A DNA stretch of 64,000 bases from Ignavibacteria bacterium (lineage in GTDB: Bacteria; Bacteroidota; Ignavibacteria; Kapaibacteriales; UBA961), in contig VGWD01000006.1 in NCBI GenBank assembly GCA_016873735.1, forward strand, positions 27,787-91,786, in the 5' to 3' direction. Of the stretch, positions 26,804 to 36,937 are shown piece by piece. A program made the position numbers and the translations under genes. The notes below the pieces were generated by a model. That model was not told the origin of the DNA. It made no database searches and worked only from the letters and a program-made list of their open reading frames with translations. The number at the start of each line of letters is the position of its first letter. Position 1 is the first letter of the stretch.

Positions 26804-28354
26804 ATGCATCCCGAATCTCATATCATCAAAACAGCTTTAATCAGTGTTTCAGACAAAACCGGAATAGTTGATCTTGCCAAATCTCTTCATGCATTGTGCA
26901 TTCAATTGATTTCAACCGGTGGCACTGCATCTCTACTCAAAGAAGCCGGACTTCCGGTGATGAAGGTCAATGATATCACGGGATTTCCCGAAATCATGGA
27001 TGGAAGAGTAAAAACGCTTCATCCAAAGATTCACGGTGGATTGCTCGCGCGATTGAATAATCAAAAACATGTTGAAGCAATGCAAGAACATGGAATCAAT
27101 TCAATTGATCTTGCAATCGTAAATCTCTATCCATTCGAAAAAACTATTTCACAAAAAGGGATTGATCCTGAAACATGCATTGAGAACATAGATATTGGTG
27201 GTCCGGCCATGGTAAGAGCGTCCGCGAAGAATTTCGAATGGACGGCCATTGTGGTGCATCCCAAGAATTATCATGGACTCCTTGAGCAATTGCAACATAA
27301 TGGATGTATAAACCTTGCATTTCGAAAACAATTGGCAGGTGAAGCATTTGCACATACTGCATATTATGATGCCATGATTTCTCGATGGTTTGCAGAGCAG
27401 CAGGGTATTGCTTTTCCGGATATGCTGAATCTATCCTTTGCAAAAGACCAATCATTACGATATGGAGAGAACCCACATCAACATGCAGCATTATATGGTT
27501 CATTCTCTTCGATCTTTACGCAATTGCATGGAAAAGAATTGTCGTATAACAATATCATGGATATCGATGCCGCTTCACGCATAGCATTGGAATTCGATGA
27601 TCCCGTAACCGTCATCGTGAAACATAATAATCCATGCGGGGTCGGCATCGGAGAAACACTTTCAGAAGCATATCACAAAGCATTTGCCACTGATACTGTT
27701 TCACCATTTGGTGGCATACTCGCATTCAATAGAGAAATTGATCTTCCAACGGCAGAGACAATTCACGCATTATTCGCTGAAGTGCTCATTGCACCTTCAT
27801 TTTCTGATGAAGCTTTGGCATTGCTCACGAAAAAGAAAGATAGAAGACTTTTACTCTGTAATAATGATGCTCTCAAAGAAGCCATCAATGGAAATCATAT
27901 TCGTTCAGTTGCTGGTGGCTTGCTCATTCAAAATGAGGATGCTCAATTGCTTAATAATGATGCTGTGCGTATAGTCACCGATCGTCATCCTACTGAAGAA
28001 GAATCAAAGGCAATGTATTTTGCTTGGCGCATAGCAAAGCATGTGAAATCCAATGCAATAGTCTATGCTTCGTCTGATCGCACCCTTGCAATTGGTGCAG
28101 GACAAATGTCCAGACTTGATTCAGCTCGCATAGCCGTAAAGAAAGCACAGGATGTCGGAATAGATCTAAAAGGTTGCGCAGTTGCATCCGATGCATTTTT
28201 CCCATTTGCGGATGGCATGTTGCAAGCTGTTGAAGCCGGTGCAACGGCTGTTATTCAGCCCGGTGGGTCGGTTCGTGATGCGGAGGTGATCAGCGCAGCA
28301 AATGAACATCAAGTTACGATGATGTTGACAGGAATGAGACATTTTAGACATTAA
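26804..28354 (+). CDS. purH: Bifunctional AICAR formyltransferase / IMP cyclohydrolase
   Basis: 516 residues from the ATG at 26804; a TTG four codons earlier is possible but has no better ribosome binding site. It performs the last two steps to IMP. The N-terminal cyclohydrolase domain (1-~195) starts TALISVSDKTGIVDLAK and has STGGTASLL, VKTLHPKIHGGLLAR and NLYPFEKT. The transformylase domain includes SLRYGENPHQHAALYG, KHNNPCGVG, SPFGGILAFN and ends AVIQPGGSVRD with DAFFPFAD. All family blocks are intact. Confidence 0.97.
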   Translation: MHPESHIIKTALISVSDKTGIVDLAKSLHALCIQLISTGGTASLLKEAGLPVMKVNDITGFPEIMDGRVKTLHPKIHGGLLARLNNQKHVEAMQEHGINSIDLAIVNLYPFEKTISQKGIDPETCIENIDIGGPAMVRASAKNFEWTAIVVHPKNYHGLLEQLQHNGCINLAFRKQLAGEAFAHTAYYDAMISRWFAEQQGIAFPDMLNLSFAKDQSLRYGENPHQHAALYGSFSSIFTQLHGKELSYNNIMDIDAASRIALEFDDPVTVIVKHNNPCGVGIGETLSEAYHKAFATDTVSPFGGILAFNREIDLPTAETIHALFAEVLIAPSFSDEALALLTKKKDRRLLLCNNDALKEAINGNHIRSVAGGLLIQNEDAQLLNNDAVRIVTDRHPTEEESKAMYFAWRIAKHVKSNAIVYASSDRTLAIGAGQMSRLDSARIAVKKAQDVGIDLKGCAVASDAFFPFADGMLQAVEAGATAVIQPGGSVRDAEVISAANEHQVTMMLTGMRHFRH

Positions 28355-28366
28355 TACGGAACGATC

Positions 28367-30178
28367 GTGAACTTGCTTTTTCGAGTTCTTGGTTATCTCA
28401 AACAATTCAAGCTCCTGCTTGTTTTGTCTATTTTTTTGAATACACTGTTCTCGATTCTGAGCACGGTGACAATCATCGTGATTCAACCTGTATTACAAGC
28501 ATTATTCGAACCTAACACAATGCAAAAAATGCAAGTGCCAGCCGAAGATGTTTCCTTTCAACTCAAAGAATGGTTCTTCAGAACGGTGTTGAATGTGGTG
28601 ACCGGATCGACTTATTCCGAAACACTCTTCAGACTCGGCCTTCTCATCATTGGATTGTTCACACTGAAGAATCTTGCAAAGTATCTCGGGAATAATGTCA
28701 ATACTCGCTTGGGAGAAGGCGTCATCAAATCCATTCGCGATCAACTGTTCACGCGCATCATGGCGCAGTCAATGGATTTCTTCAATAAGAGCAAAGTTGG
28801 GGACAGCATTTCTCTTATGTTGAATTCGGTTGGACTCATGAATGGTGCAATCACTCCTTTGTTTTTCACATTGTTCAGACAACCAATCGAAATTGCATTG
28901 TTTCTCGGCGTCCTCCTTACCTATTCACCATATCTTACATTCATTGCATTCAGCACAAGCATAGGAAGTTTGATTCTTGTAAAACTCACAACCGCTCCAA
29001 TCAAGAAATATGCATTACGCATGCAAGATGCTATGGCACAATTGACCCAGGTACTGCAGGAATTTCTAATAGGTATTCGCATCGTAAAATCAACAAGCAG
29101 CGAAGACAAAGCAAGCTTATCATTCCATACAGAAACCAGAACATATGTAAGAGCAGCCATCAAAAATCAAAAGATAGTCGATCTCGTTCCTGCCATCAAT
29201 GAAATGCTTGCAATCATTTCTCTATGCGCCGTACTCTTCATCGGTGGTAATGAAGTGTATTCAGGGAATATGAAAGCACATGAACTCATGACATTTCTTT
29301 TTGCTCTGTTCAGCATCATGTCTCCCATTGCTCAAATCACAAGCACACCTGCAGCCATACAAAAAGGTTTGGTTGCTGCACAAAGTATCTTTTCCATTAT
29401 TGACAAGTCACCATCCGTGAAGGATGGCGATCAAATATGTACTTCAATCAATACCGCATTATCAATTCAAGATTTGTCATTCTCATATGATGGTCAACAT
29501 CCTGTATTACAAAATGTGTCATTCGATATAGCAAAAGGAAAGAAGATCGCTCTTGTAGGTTCGAGTGGTTCCGGTAAATCTACCATGAGTGATCTTGTGA
29601 TTCGACTTTATGATCCAACTTCAGGATCAATACTGCTTGATTCTCAACCAATACATGATTTCACGCTTGAATCCTATCGATCGCTCTTTGGCATTGTATC
29701 GCAGGAAGCATTTCTCTTTCATGATACAATCGCTGCAAATATTGCATTCGGTTCTGATGCCACGCGTGAACAAATCATTGAAGCGGCAAAGATTGCCCAT
29801 GCACATACTTTCATTAATGCATTGCCGGAAGGATATGACACAATCATAGGTGATCGCGGAGTATTGCTCTCAGGTGGACAAAGGCAAAGACTTGCAATTG
29901 CTCGGGCTCTTGCTCGCAGACCTGAAATCCTTATTTTTGACGAGGCCACTTCCGCTTTGGATGCCGAATCAGAACGTCTCGTGCAAGAAGCAATCGCAGA
30001 TGTATTGAAAAATCGAACAGCGTTGATCATCGCTCATCGTCTTTCAACAATTCTTGATGCAGATTGCATACATGTGTTCGATCACGGTAGAATCATTGAA
30101 TCAGGTACCCATCAGGAATTGGTTGCACTCGGCGGTATGTATGCATCCATGTGCGCATTGCAATCACTCGAAGCATAG
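28367..30178 (+). CDS. ABC exporter, MsbA-like (fused membrane and ATPase domains)
   Basis: A 603-residue half-transporter. The start is GTG at 28367 with GGA six bases upstream. About six helices occupy residues 1-330; the ATPase has Walker A GSSGSGKS near 398, Q-loop VSQEAFLF, signature LLSGGQRQR, Walker B ILIFDEATSALD and the H-loop in AHRLST. It would act as a homodimer exporting a lipid or other hydrophobic compound; MsbA-type lipid A flipping fits a Gram-negative but the substrate cannot be read from sequence. It begins 12 bp after purH. Confidence 0.9.
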   Translation: MNLLFRVLGYLKQFKLLLVLSIFLNTLFSILSTVTIIVIQPVLQALFEPNTMQKMQVPAEDVSFQLKEWFFRTVLNVVTGSTYSETLFRLGLLIIGLFTLKNLAKYLGNNVNTRLGEGVIKSIRDQLFTRIMAQSMDFFNKSKVGDSISLMLNSVGLMNGAITPLFFTLFRQPIEIALFLGVLLTYSPYLTFIAFSTSIGSLILVKLTTAPIKKYALRMQDAMAQLTQVLQEFLIGIRIVKSTSSEDKASLSFHTETRTYVRAAIKNQKIVDLVPAINEMLAIISLCAVLFIGGNEVYSGNMKAHELMTFLFALFSIMSPIAQITSTPAAIQKGLVAAQSIFSIIDKSPSVKDGDQICTSINTALSIQDLSFSYDGQHPVLQNVSFDIAKGKKIALVGSSGSGKSTMSDLVIRLYDPTSGSILLDSQPIHDFTLESYRSLFGIVSQEAFLFHDTIAANIAFGSDATREQIIEAAKIAHAHTFINALPEGYDTIIGDRGVLLSGGQRQRLAIARALARRPEILIFDEATSALDAESERLVQEAIADVLKNRTALIIAHRLSTILDADCIHVFDHGRIIESGTHQELVALGGMYASMCALQSLEA

Positions 30179-30201
30179 TCTTCATCATCATCGGACAAAT
30201 C

Positions 30202-32769
30202 ATGGCATCGTACCCATTCATAGAAATTGAGAATAAATGGCAGAAATATTGGACTGAGCATAATGTCTATGCAGTCAAAGAAGATATTTCAAAGCCCAAA
30301 TATTATGTCCTCGACATGTTCCCTTATCCAAGTGGATCAGGTTTGCATATCGGACATCCCGAAGGATATACCGCCACCGACATCTTTGCTCGATATAAGA
30401 CTCTCCGCGGATTCAATGTTCTACATCCAATGGGGTTTGATGCATTTGGCTTGCCCACTGAACGCTATTCAATGGTTACAGGAATACATCCGGCTATCGC
30501 AACCGAAACCAATATCGAAAACTTCAAAAGACAGTTGAATCTCCTTGGCCTGGGTTATGATTGGAATCGCTCTGTGAACACAACCGATCCTTCATATTAT
30601 AAATGGACGCAATGGATGTTTCTCAAAATCTATAATTCATGGTATGATGAGAATCTCCAGAAAGCACGTCCAATTTCCGAGTTACCTATTCCTGATTCAA
30701 TTTCCAACCCGGCAGATATCGAAGCATATACGGATGCTCATCGTCTTGCCTATACTGCAAATATTCCCGTGAATTGGTGCGAGGAATTGGGAACAGTCTT
30801 GGCAAATGAAGAAGTGGACGAATGGAAAGATAAGGGATATACCGTCGAACGCAGGCCAATGCGACAATGGATGATTCGCATCATAACCTATGCCGATAGA
30901 TTGCTCAATGATCTTGAACTTGTAACATGGCCAACTTCGACCAAGGAAATGCAAAAGCATTGGATTGGAAAATCAGAAGGTGCCGAAGTTTCATTCAAGA
31001 TTGATGATGCCAATTCGGTGCATGTCTTTACAACCAGACCCGACACCATTTTTGGTGCCACATACATTGTGCTTGCGCCGGAGCATCCGCTGGTGGACAG
31101 CATTACAATCGATTCGCAAAAGAAAGCTGTAGAGGATTATCGAGTTTCAGCTTCCTTGAAGAGCGATCTGGAAAGGACCGAGTTATCAAAAGAAAAGATA
31201 GGTGTCAATACCGGTGCATTTGCAATCAATCCGGCAAATCAAGAGCCAATACAAATCTGGATTGCAGATTATGTTCTTGCACATTATGGAACAGGAGCAA
31301 TCATGGCTGTTCCGGGACATGATGAAAGAGATCATGCATTCGCATCGCAATTTTCTCTTCCAATCATTCAAGTAGTGAAACCTCTTGATGATAGCATCAT
31401 CGATGTTCAAGCAGAAGCATATACAGAATATGCCATATCCATGGCATCGGATAATCCCAATACGGTTTCATTTTCGGGATTACCAACCGAGCAAGCAAAG
31501 AAGAAATGCATCGAGTGGTTGGAACAATCAGGTATCGGTCATGGAAGAATTCAATTTCGATTGAGAGATTGGTTATTCTCAAGACAGCGATATTGGGGCG
31601 AGCCGATACCAATCGTGTATTATGAAGATGGTACGAAGCGTGCGCTCGAATATGATGAATTGCCGCTCACATTGCCTGAAGTAAAAGAATACAAACCTGC
31701 TGGTACAGGAGAATCACCGCTTGCAACTGTTGATGCTTGGATCAATTGGCATGATCCCAAAACAGGAAAAGTGGGCAAGCTTGAAACGAATACCATGCCG
31801 CAATGGGCAGGTTCTTGCTGGTATTATCTTCGTTATATGGATCCACATAATCCGGATACATTTTGTGATACAAATAAAGAGCAATATTGGTCAGGAAAGA
31901 ATGAGAATAGCGGTGCCATAGACTTATATGTCGGTGGTGCTGAACATGCGGTATTGCATTTGTTATATGCACGCTTTTGGCATAAAGTTCTTTTCGATCA
32001 TGGTCTTGTATCCACCAAAGAACCATTTGCAAAGCTTTTTCATCAAGGTTTGATACTCGGCGAAGATGGAAGAAAGATGTCCAAGTCACTCGGAAATGTT
32101 GTCAACCCGGATGATATCGTCAAACAATATGGAGCAGATTCATTGCGCCTTTTCGAAATGTTCATGGGTCCCTTGGAAGCTGCAAAACCGTGGTCATCAA
32201 AAGGCGTGGAAGGAGTCAATCGCTTTTTGAATCGCGCATGGAGATTGATTGCAGATGAAGAAGGAATGCTGCTTTCTTCTGTGCAGAAGGGTCATCAAGA
32301 TTCTCCCGAACTTGATTTTGTTCTTCATTCAACAATCAAAAAAGTTGGCGAAGACATTGAATCCTTGAGTTTCAATACCGCAATTTCTCAAATGATGATT
32401 CTCGTAAATGAATATACTGCCACCACTATTCGCTCTCATGAGTCGATGAATGCTTTCATACGCATACTTTCTCCATTTGCACCGCATATGTGTGAAGAAT
32501 TGTGGCAAATTCTTGGTAATGACACTTCCATCACAAAAGCGGATTGGCCCGAATTTAATCCTGACAAATTGCAACAATCAACGGTTGAAATTGTATTGCA
32601 AGTCAATTCCAAAATTCGATCTAGAGCAATCGTTCCTGCCGATGCAAATGAAGATGCAATTAATGACATCGCTTTGAATGATGAAGTCATCAAAAAACAT
32701 CTTGAGGGACTCACCATTCGAAAATCAATCATTGTCCCGGGTAAACTTGTGAATTTCATAGCAAATTGA
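30202..32769 (+). CDS. leuS: Leucyl-tRNA synthetase
   Basis: 855 residues from the ATG at 30202; the frame is open 17 codons further up but those overlap the ABC gene. It attaches leucine to tRNA-Leu. The class I HIGH motif is in SGLHIGHPEG near residue 49 and KMSKS is at 625-629. The editing domain (CP1) lies between, with TTRPDTIFGATY and the conserved GHDERD loop. The C-terminal anticodon-binding and editing regions run to VPGKLVNFI at the end. The length is normal for bacterial LeuRS. Confidence 0.97.
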   Translation: MASYPFIEIENKWQKYWTEHNVYAVKEDISKPKYYVLDMFPYPSGSGLHIGHPEGYTATDIFARYKTLRGFNVLHPMGFDAFGLPTERYSMVTGIHPAIATETNIENFKRQLNLLGLGYDWNRSVNTTDPSYYKWTQWMFLKIYNSWYDENLQKARPISELPIPDSISNPADIEAYTDAHRLAYTANIPVNWCEELGTVLANEEVDEWKDKGYTVERRPMRQWMIRIITYADRLLNDLELVTWPTSTKEMQKHWIGKSEGAEVSFKIDDANSVHVFTTRPDTIFGATYIVLAPEHPLVDSITIDSQKKAVEDYRVSASLKSDLERTELSKEKIGVNTGAFAINPANQEPIQIWIADYVLAHYGTGAIMAVPGHDERDHAFASQFSLPIIQVVKPLDDSIIDVQAEAYTEYAISMASDNPNTVSFSGLPTEQAKKKCIEWLEQSGIGHGRIQFRLRDWLFSRQRYWGEPIPIVYYEDGTKRALEYDELPLTLPEVKEYKPAGTGESPLATVDAWINWHDPKTGKVGKLETNTMPQWAGSCWYYLRYMDPHNPDTFCDTNKEQYWSGKNENSGAIDLYVGGAEHAVLHLLYARFWHKVLFDHGLVSTKEPFAKLFHQGLILGEDGRKMSKSLGNVVNPDDIVKQYGADSLRLFEMFMGPLEAAKPWSSKGVEGVNRFLNRAWRLIADEEGMLLSSVQKGHQDSPELDFVLHSTIKKVGEDIESLSFNTAISQMMILVNEYTATTIRSHESMNAFIRILSPFAPHMCEELWQILGNDTSITKADWPEFNPDKLQQSTVEIVLQVNSKIRSRAIVPADANEDAINDIALNDEVIKKHLEGLTIRKSIIVPGKLVNFIAN

Positions 32770-32770
32770 G

Positions 32771-33991
32771 ATGTCACCATTTAGACTCATCTATCTTGCT
32801 CACAGATTTGGAACCTCGTTAAGAAAGCGAGGTTTCATTGCATTTACACGGATTGTCGCAATATTCAGCATAGCTATTGGGTGCATGGCTCTCCTACTCT
32901 CAATGGCAATTCTTGATGGATTTAAATTGGCCCTCGAACAGAATGCAGTAAAGTTCACGGCTCATATTCGCATCCAGTCTTTCAATGGAGAAATGCCTCC
33001 GCCTCTGCCCCAATCCGTCTTGGAACATCCAGCTATTGCTTCTTCAGAAACAGCATTGCAAAAAGAAGGTTTGATCAAAAAAAGGGGTGGAAACATAGAA
33101 GGCGTGCTCTTGAAGGGAATAGATGATGCACGTGAATTTTCTTCCAGACCAAAGGAATTGAGAAAAGGAAGATTCACTTTTTCACATGATTCGATCAAGG
33201 AAATCATCATCGGAGAAAGACTTGCCAATGGAATGAACATGACATGTGGAGATACTGCAATCATCACATCCATGATCATTGATTCCACAGGATCGGGCGT
33301 CCCTTTGCCCGTCACTCAAAAGTATCTCATCATAGGATTGTATAAAACCGGTATGTCGCAGTATGATGAGCTCTATATTTTTCTTCCAAGAAAAAGTTTG
33401 GCTTCTCTTTTCGGCACAAATGTGGAAGCACGTTCTCATTATGAATTGATGGTTAAGCCTGATCAAGATATCCCTCTACTTGCCCAAGACATTCAACAAA
33501 TCGTTCCATATCCTTTATTCGTACAAACGGTATTCGATTTGCATGCAGGCATGTTCCATTGGATTGAATTGCAAAAGAAACCTATTCCCATTGTGCTAAG
33601 CTTGATTGGAATAGTTGCAGTCATGAATATTCTGACAAGTTTATTGATCATCGTCATCGAAAAAACAAAAAGTATCGGCATCTTGATATCTCTCGGCTTG
33701 AAGCCGTCATCAATAATGATTATATTTTCCTTGCAAGGAATTGGTTTGGGTTTAATGGGAATATTCATTGGTTGCATCTGCAGCTATGGACTCTGCACAC
33801 TGCAGCAAAACTATCAAATCATTCAATTGAATGGCGATTTATACTTTATCGATTCACTTCCCATATCAATGAAAGCATGGCACTATTATCTTGTATGTGG
33901 ATCAGCCCTCTTTTTGTCATTGCTCTCAACTTTCATCCCCTCTTTTATTGCTTCGCGTATTTCTCCGACAAAATCTTTGCGCTTTAGATGA
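32771..33991 (+). CDS. LolC/LolE-like ABC transporter permease
   Basis: A 406-residue protein with four hydrophobic segments: one near residues 25-50, a large extracytoplasmic domain, then three near 275-300, 315-345 and 370-400. This is the MacB/FtsX topology, and RKRGFIAFTRIVAIFSIAIG resembles LolC/LolE, which extract lipoproteins from the inner membrane. The ATPase (LolD) is not adjacent. It begins 1 bp after leuS, and its 3' end overlaps the opposing folA gene by 8 bp. Confidence 0.83.
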   Translation: MSPFRLIYLAHRFGTSLRKRGFIAFTRIVAIFSIAIGCMALLLSMAILDGFKLALEQNAVKFTAHIRIQSFNGEMPPPLPQSVLEHPAIASSETALQKEGLIKKRGGNIEGVLLKGIDDAREFSSRPKELRKGRFTFSHDSIKEIIIGERLANGMNMTCGDTAIITSMIIDSTGSGVPLPVTQKYLIIGLYKTGMSQYDELYIFLPRKSLASLFGTNVEARSHYELMVKPDQDIPLLAQDIQQIVPYPLFVQTVFDLHAGMFHWIELQKKPIPIVLSLIGIVAVMNILTSLLIIVIEKTKSIGILISLGLKPSSIMIIFSLQGIGLGLMGIFIGCICSYGLCTLQQNYQIIQLNGDLYFIDSLPISMKAWHYYLVCGSALFLSLLSTFIPSFIASRISPTKSLRFR

Positions 33992-34481
33992 TCCTTTTAT
34001 ATTTCTGATAGATGATGTCCACCTTTGTTGATGGATCTCGAAAACATACCGACTCATCTATCCGATGATGCAAAGTATTGAATGCATAAAATGTGTCCGC
34101 CTCCGGTGCAAGCATAACCCTACTAACATGAATCACCGAACATTCATGCAATGCTTCATGAAACACCGATACACCTCCAATCAATAATACTTTTTCGGAA
34201 TGTAATTCATCAGCTTTATTCAATGCTGCAGACATGGATGGTACAATATGTACTCCATCAGTGACAGGCATTGTATTGGATAAGATGATATGATGTCGAT
34301 TGGATAATAGAGAGGGCAGTGATACAAATGTATTCTTCCCCATGATCAATGTATGACCTTCAGTAATGCTTTTGAACAATCGTAGTTCAGAAGGTATATG
34401 CCAAGGCAATGTTCCCTTATTCCCGATTGCATCATTGAGGCCTATTGCAAGTATGGCTTCGAGTGTGAAGGAGTATGACAT
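33984..34481 (-). CDS. folA: Dihydrofolate reductase
   Basis: A 165-residue protein of standard DHFR length that reduces dihydrofolate with NADPH. It has AIGNKGTLPWHIPSEL near residues 18-33, with Glu32 at the position of the catalytic acid; IMGKNTFVSLP (the usual GRxTxxSLP is varied to GKNTFVSLP) and VLLIGGVSVFHEAL for NADPH binding. It is preceded by a small YciI-like gene whose end it overlaps by one base. The folP gene is ~21 kb away, so folate genes are not clustered. Confidence 0.93.
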   Translation of the reverse strand: MSYSFTLEAILAIGLNDAIGNKGTLPWHIPSELRLFKSITEGHTLIMGKNTFVSLPSLLSNRHHIILSNTMPVTDGVHIVPSMSAALNKADELHSEKVLLIGGVSVFHEALHECSVIHVSRVMLAPEADTFYAFNTLHHRIDESVCFRDPSTKVDIIYQKYKRII

Positions 34482-34777
34482 TAATTCAATGACATTGGAA
34501 ACACATAATGCGCAGCATTGTTATGAAACATTGCTTCTTCAATGTCAATGTCCATGAATGCCTTCATCGGGAATTTATCAATATAGGATTCGATTTCAAG
34601 CATATTATCACCGAACATAGTCACCCACAATGTGGTTCTGTCAATGGACAATGTATATGTTGAAACCACTCCTCGACCCATCAGCTTATTGATATAGGCC
34701 CTTTGGGAAGGTATCAAAGCCATGAATTCAGGAGTGAATTCTTCCGGCAATGTGATATTGACCATATAACATTTCAT
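34481..34777 (-). CDS. Small YciI/muconolactone-isomerase-like protein
   Basis: 98 residues from the ATG ending at 34777, chosen because GGAG at 34787-34790 stands nine bases upstream; the ATG at 34786 overlaps the aldehyde dehydrogenase stop (ATGA) but leaves no room for the ribosome binding site. The sequence MVNITLPEEFTPEFMALIPSQRAYINKLM followed by a beta-rich stretch recalls the ferredoxin-like dimeric YciI and muconolactone isomerase families; that is a weak, by-eye match. It lies between aldehyde dehydrogenase and folA in one transcript. Confidence 0.65.
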   Translation of the reverse strand: MKCYMVNITLPEEFTPEFMALIPSQRAYINKLMGRGVVSTYTLSIDRTTLWVTMFGDNMLEIESYIDKFPMKAFMDIDIEEAMFHNNAAHYVFPMSLN

Positions 34778-34782
34778 ATTCT

Positions 34783-36186
34783 TCATCTCCGTAGATATTG
34801 AGAATGGAAGACCATCATCTTTTCTCTTGAATATTCTTTGATTGAGTAAGGAATTCCTCCCCATCCCAATCCTGATTGATTGCGTCCACCAAAAGGCATC
34901 CAGTCCACTCGAAATGCCGTATGATCATTGTGCATCACGGCACTTGCATTCAATGATGTCATCACATTGAATGCAATATCAGTATTCTTTGTAAATATTG
35001 ATGCCTGAAATCCAAAAGAAGAAGTATTTATGGTGCTGATTGCTTCATCAATCGTGGAATAAGCATGCAGACATAAAACTGGACCGAATATTTCCGAAGT
35101 AGATACCTTTGCATTGATGGCCGGTTGTAATAACACTGTTGGCTCATGCATTGTTTCAGATACTATATTTCCGCCACAGACTATTTTTGCCCCTTGTTCA
35201 ACGGCTTCCCGAATCCATGACTGAACTCTCATTACCTCATTTGGATGTATGAGGGGTCCCCCATCGCTTTCATGTTGAAGTGGATCTCCGATTTTGAATC
35301 GCTGAACTTTTTCCTTCAATGCAGATGCAACATCATCAATGCATGATTGATGCACATACAAATGCTGCGTGCTCACACATACCTGACCCGAATGATACAT
35401 TGCACCTTTTACTATCTTATCTATGAACTCTTCGATTGTAACATCTTCTGCAAGTATGCTCGGTGACATTCCTCCATGTTCAAGTGCGCATCGCATTCCG
35501 GGTGCAAGCAGAGAACGTAATTTCCAGCCTACTTCGGCCGAACCAATGAAAGAAAGAAATGCTATGCGGGTATCAGAAACAAGTTGTTGGGCCAAGGATG
35601 AAGTACAAATCAATGCTTGACACCATTCTTTAGGTAAGCCGGCTGCATAAACCATATCGATGAATGTAAGGCATGTTCTCGGGGTGGAACTCGCCGGCTT
35701 GATTATGATAGGCGTACCTGCTGCAATTGCAGGTACCACTTGATGAACAATCAAATTGAGAGGATGATTGAATGCGCTAATCGCGAAAATCACTCCAATC
35801 GGTTCATTAATGGTAAATGCTAGTTTGTGTTGTGAACTCGCAGTCAATCCCATTGGAATTTCTGTCCCATGCATCGTATGCATGGTGTCAATCGCGCTCT
35901 TCACACCTTGAATCGCGCGCAGTACTTCCACCTTTGAATCAAGATAGGGTTTACCGCCTTCTTTCGCAGCCATGATGGTAAGCGATTCCACGGATTCTTC
36001 CATGATAGGAATTAGTCTTTCCAATATCGCTATTCTTTCATGCAAAGGAAGATGCATTGCTCGATTATGGAATAGAGCATATGCACGATCCACCATGCGC
36101 TCTGCATCCTGGTGATTGTGCATCTGAACGCAATCAATCAATTCTCTTGTATATGGTGAAAACACCTGTAATTCATCTGCTTTCAT
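34783..36186 (-). CDS. Aldehyde dehydrogenase family protein
   Basis: A 467-residue aldehyde dehydrogenase, clearly different from the one at 4102. The catalytic residues are Glu236 in LEHGGMSPS and Cys270 in GQVCVSTQH; the FIGSAEVG cofactor loop is at 213-220. The C-terminal block PFGGRNQSGLG is typical. Phosphate-binding or CoA features are not evident, so an NAD(P)-linked dehydrogenase is likely; the aldehyde is unknown. It heads a leftward unit with the YciI-like gene and folA. A possible TAATTTCG element lies at 36207-36214. Confidence 0.87.
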   Translation of the reverse strand: MKADELQVFSPYTRELIDCVQMHNHQDAERMVDRAYALFHNRAMHLPLHERIAILERLIPIMEESVESLTIMAAKEGGKPYLDSKVEVLRAIQGVKSAIDTMHTMHGTEIPMGLTASSQHKLAFTINEPIGVIFAISAFNHPLNLIVHQVVPAIAAGTPIIIKPASSTPRTCLTFIDMVYAAGLPKEWCQALICTSSLAQQLVSDTRIAFLSFIGSAEVGWKLRSLLAPGMRCALEHGGMSPSILAEDVTIEEFIDKIVKGAMYHSGQVCVSTQHLYVHQSCIDDVASALKEKVQRFKIGDPLQHESDGGPLIHPNEVMRVQSWIREAVEQGAKIVCGGNIVSETMHEPTVLLQPAINAKVSTSEIFGPVLCLHAYSTIDEAISTINTSSFGFQASIFTKNTDIAFNVMTSLNASAVMHNDHTAFRVDWMPFGGRNQSGLGWGGIPYSIKEYSREKMMVFHSQYLRR

Positions 36187-36206
36187 ATGTTCACTTGTAT
36201 TTCATT

Positions 36207-36214
36207 CGAAATTA
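36207..36214 (-). promoter_or_regulatory. Possible promoter -7 element upstream of aldehyde dehydrogenase
   Basis: On the minus strand the bases read TAATTTCG, one mismatch from TAnnTTTG and identical to the -7 box at 38256. Transcription would start near 36200, about 14 nt before the ATG. No TTG lies at the right distance upstream. Confidence 0.3.
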
Positions 36215-36235
36215 CAAAACCTGTGAATGCTATGT

Positions 36236-36289
36236 GAAAAAAAGAATGGCGCATCGATTGCTCCACATAAGAACAATCAAAGCGCCATT
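36236..36289 (-). terminator. Rho-independent terminator after yceI
   Basis: AATGGCGC (36245-36252) pairs perfectly with GCGCCATT (36282-36289), with a second inner stem GATTG/CAATC. On the minus strand a T-rich run follows immediately (36236-36243). It separates the yceI/pirin unit from the aldehyde dehydrogenase gene. Confidence 0.8.
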
Positions 36290-36308
36290 CGGCTATCAGG
36301 ATAGGATA

Positions 36309-36893
36309 TTATTTTGTGATTTCGATATTCGCCGCGAGATCAACCACATCTCCAACTACAGCGCCACCTTGATCAAGCAACTTGCTCCAAGAAACACCGT
36401 AATCTTTGCGATTAACTTTACCCGTGATTTTGAAACCCGCAACAGTTTGACCCCATGGGCTTTTTTGTGTTCCACCATATTTCACATCAAGAGTGACGGG
36501 TTTGGTAACTCCACGCATGGTGAAATCACCGGACAACTTATATGTGCCCTTTCCTGTCTTCTTCATTGATTTGCTTTTGAATGTGATATTTGGATGATTT
36601 GCTACATCAAAAAAGTCAGCACTGCGCAAATGTTCATCGCGTTTTGCATCATCAGTGTTGATGGTTGTTGCTTTGATCGTGACATCGATGTTCGCATCTG
36701 AAAAGTCTTCTTTGTCTGAAGCGACATTAACTGAAAAATCACCGAATTTTCCATCAACTTCGGATACTACCATGTGGCTAACGGAAAACTTGATGGAAGA
36801 ATGAGATCTGTCTAGATTCCATTTTGTGTTTTGCGCATTTGATGACAGAGCTCCAAATACGAGGATTACTATCATTGCAATAAAGGATTTCAT
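36309..36893 (-). CDS. YceI-family periplasmic protein
   Basis: A 194-residue protein with a signal peptide (MKSFIAMIVILVFGALSSNAQ) and the family start WNLDRSHSSIKFSVSHMVVSEVDGKF split across residues 25-50. The repeated beta-strands fit the YceI lipocalin-like barrel, which binds isoprenoid lipids; FTMRGVTKPVTLDVKYGG is a strong family block. It is likely periplasmic. GGAG precedes the start. It follows the pirin gene by 44 bp, a common Bacteroidota neighbourhood together with a MarR regulator, and is closed by a hairpin terminator. Confidence 0.93.
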   Translation of the reverse strand: MKSFIAMIVILVFGALSSNAQNTKWNLDRSHSSIKFSVSHMVVSEVDGKFGDFSVNVASDKEDFSDANIDVTIKATTINTDDAKRDEHLRSADFFDVANHPNITFKSKSMKKTGKGTYKLSGDFTMRGVTKPVTLDVKYGGTQKSPWGQTVAGFKITGKVNRKDYGVSWSKLLDQGGAVVGDVVDLAANIEITK

Positions 36894-36937
36894 ACCTGCT
36901 CCAAAAATGTGTGGATAGTGAAAAAGTGAAAAGTGTT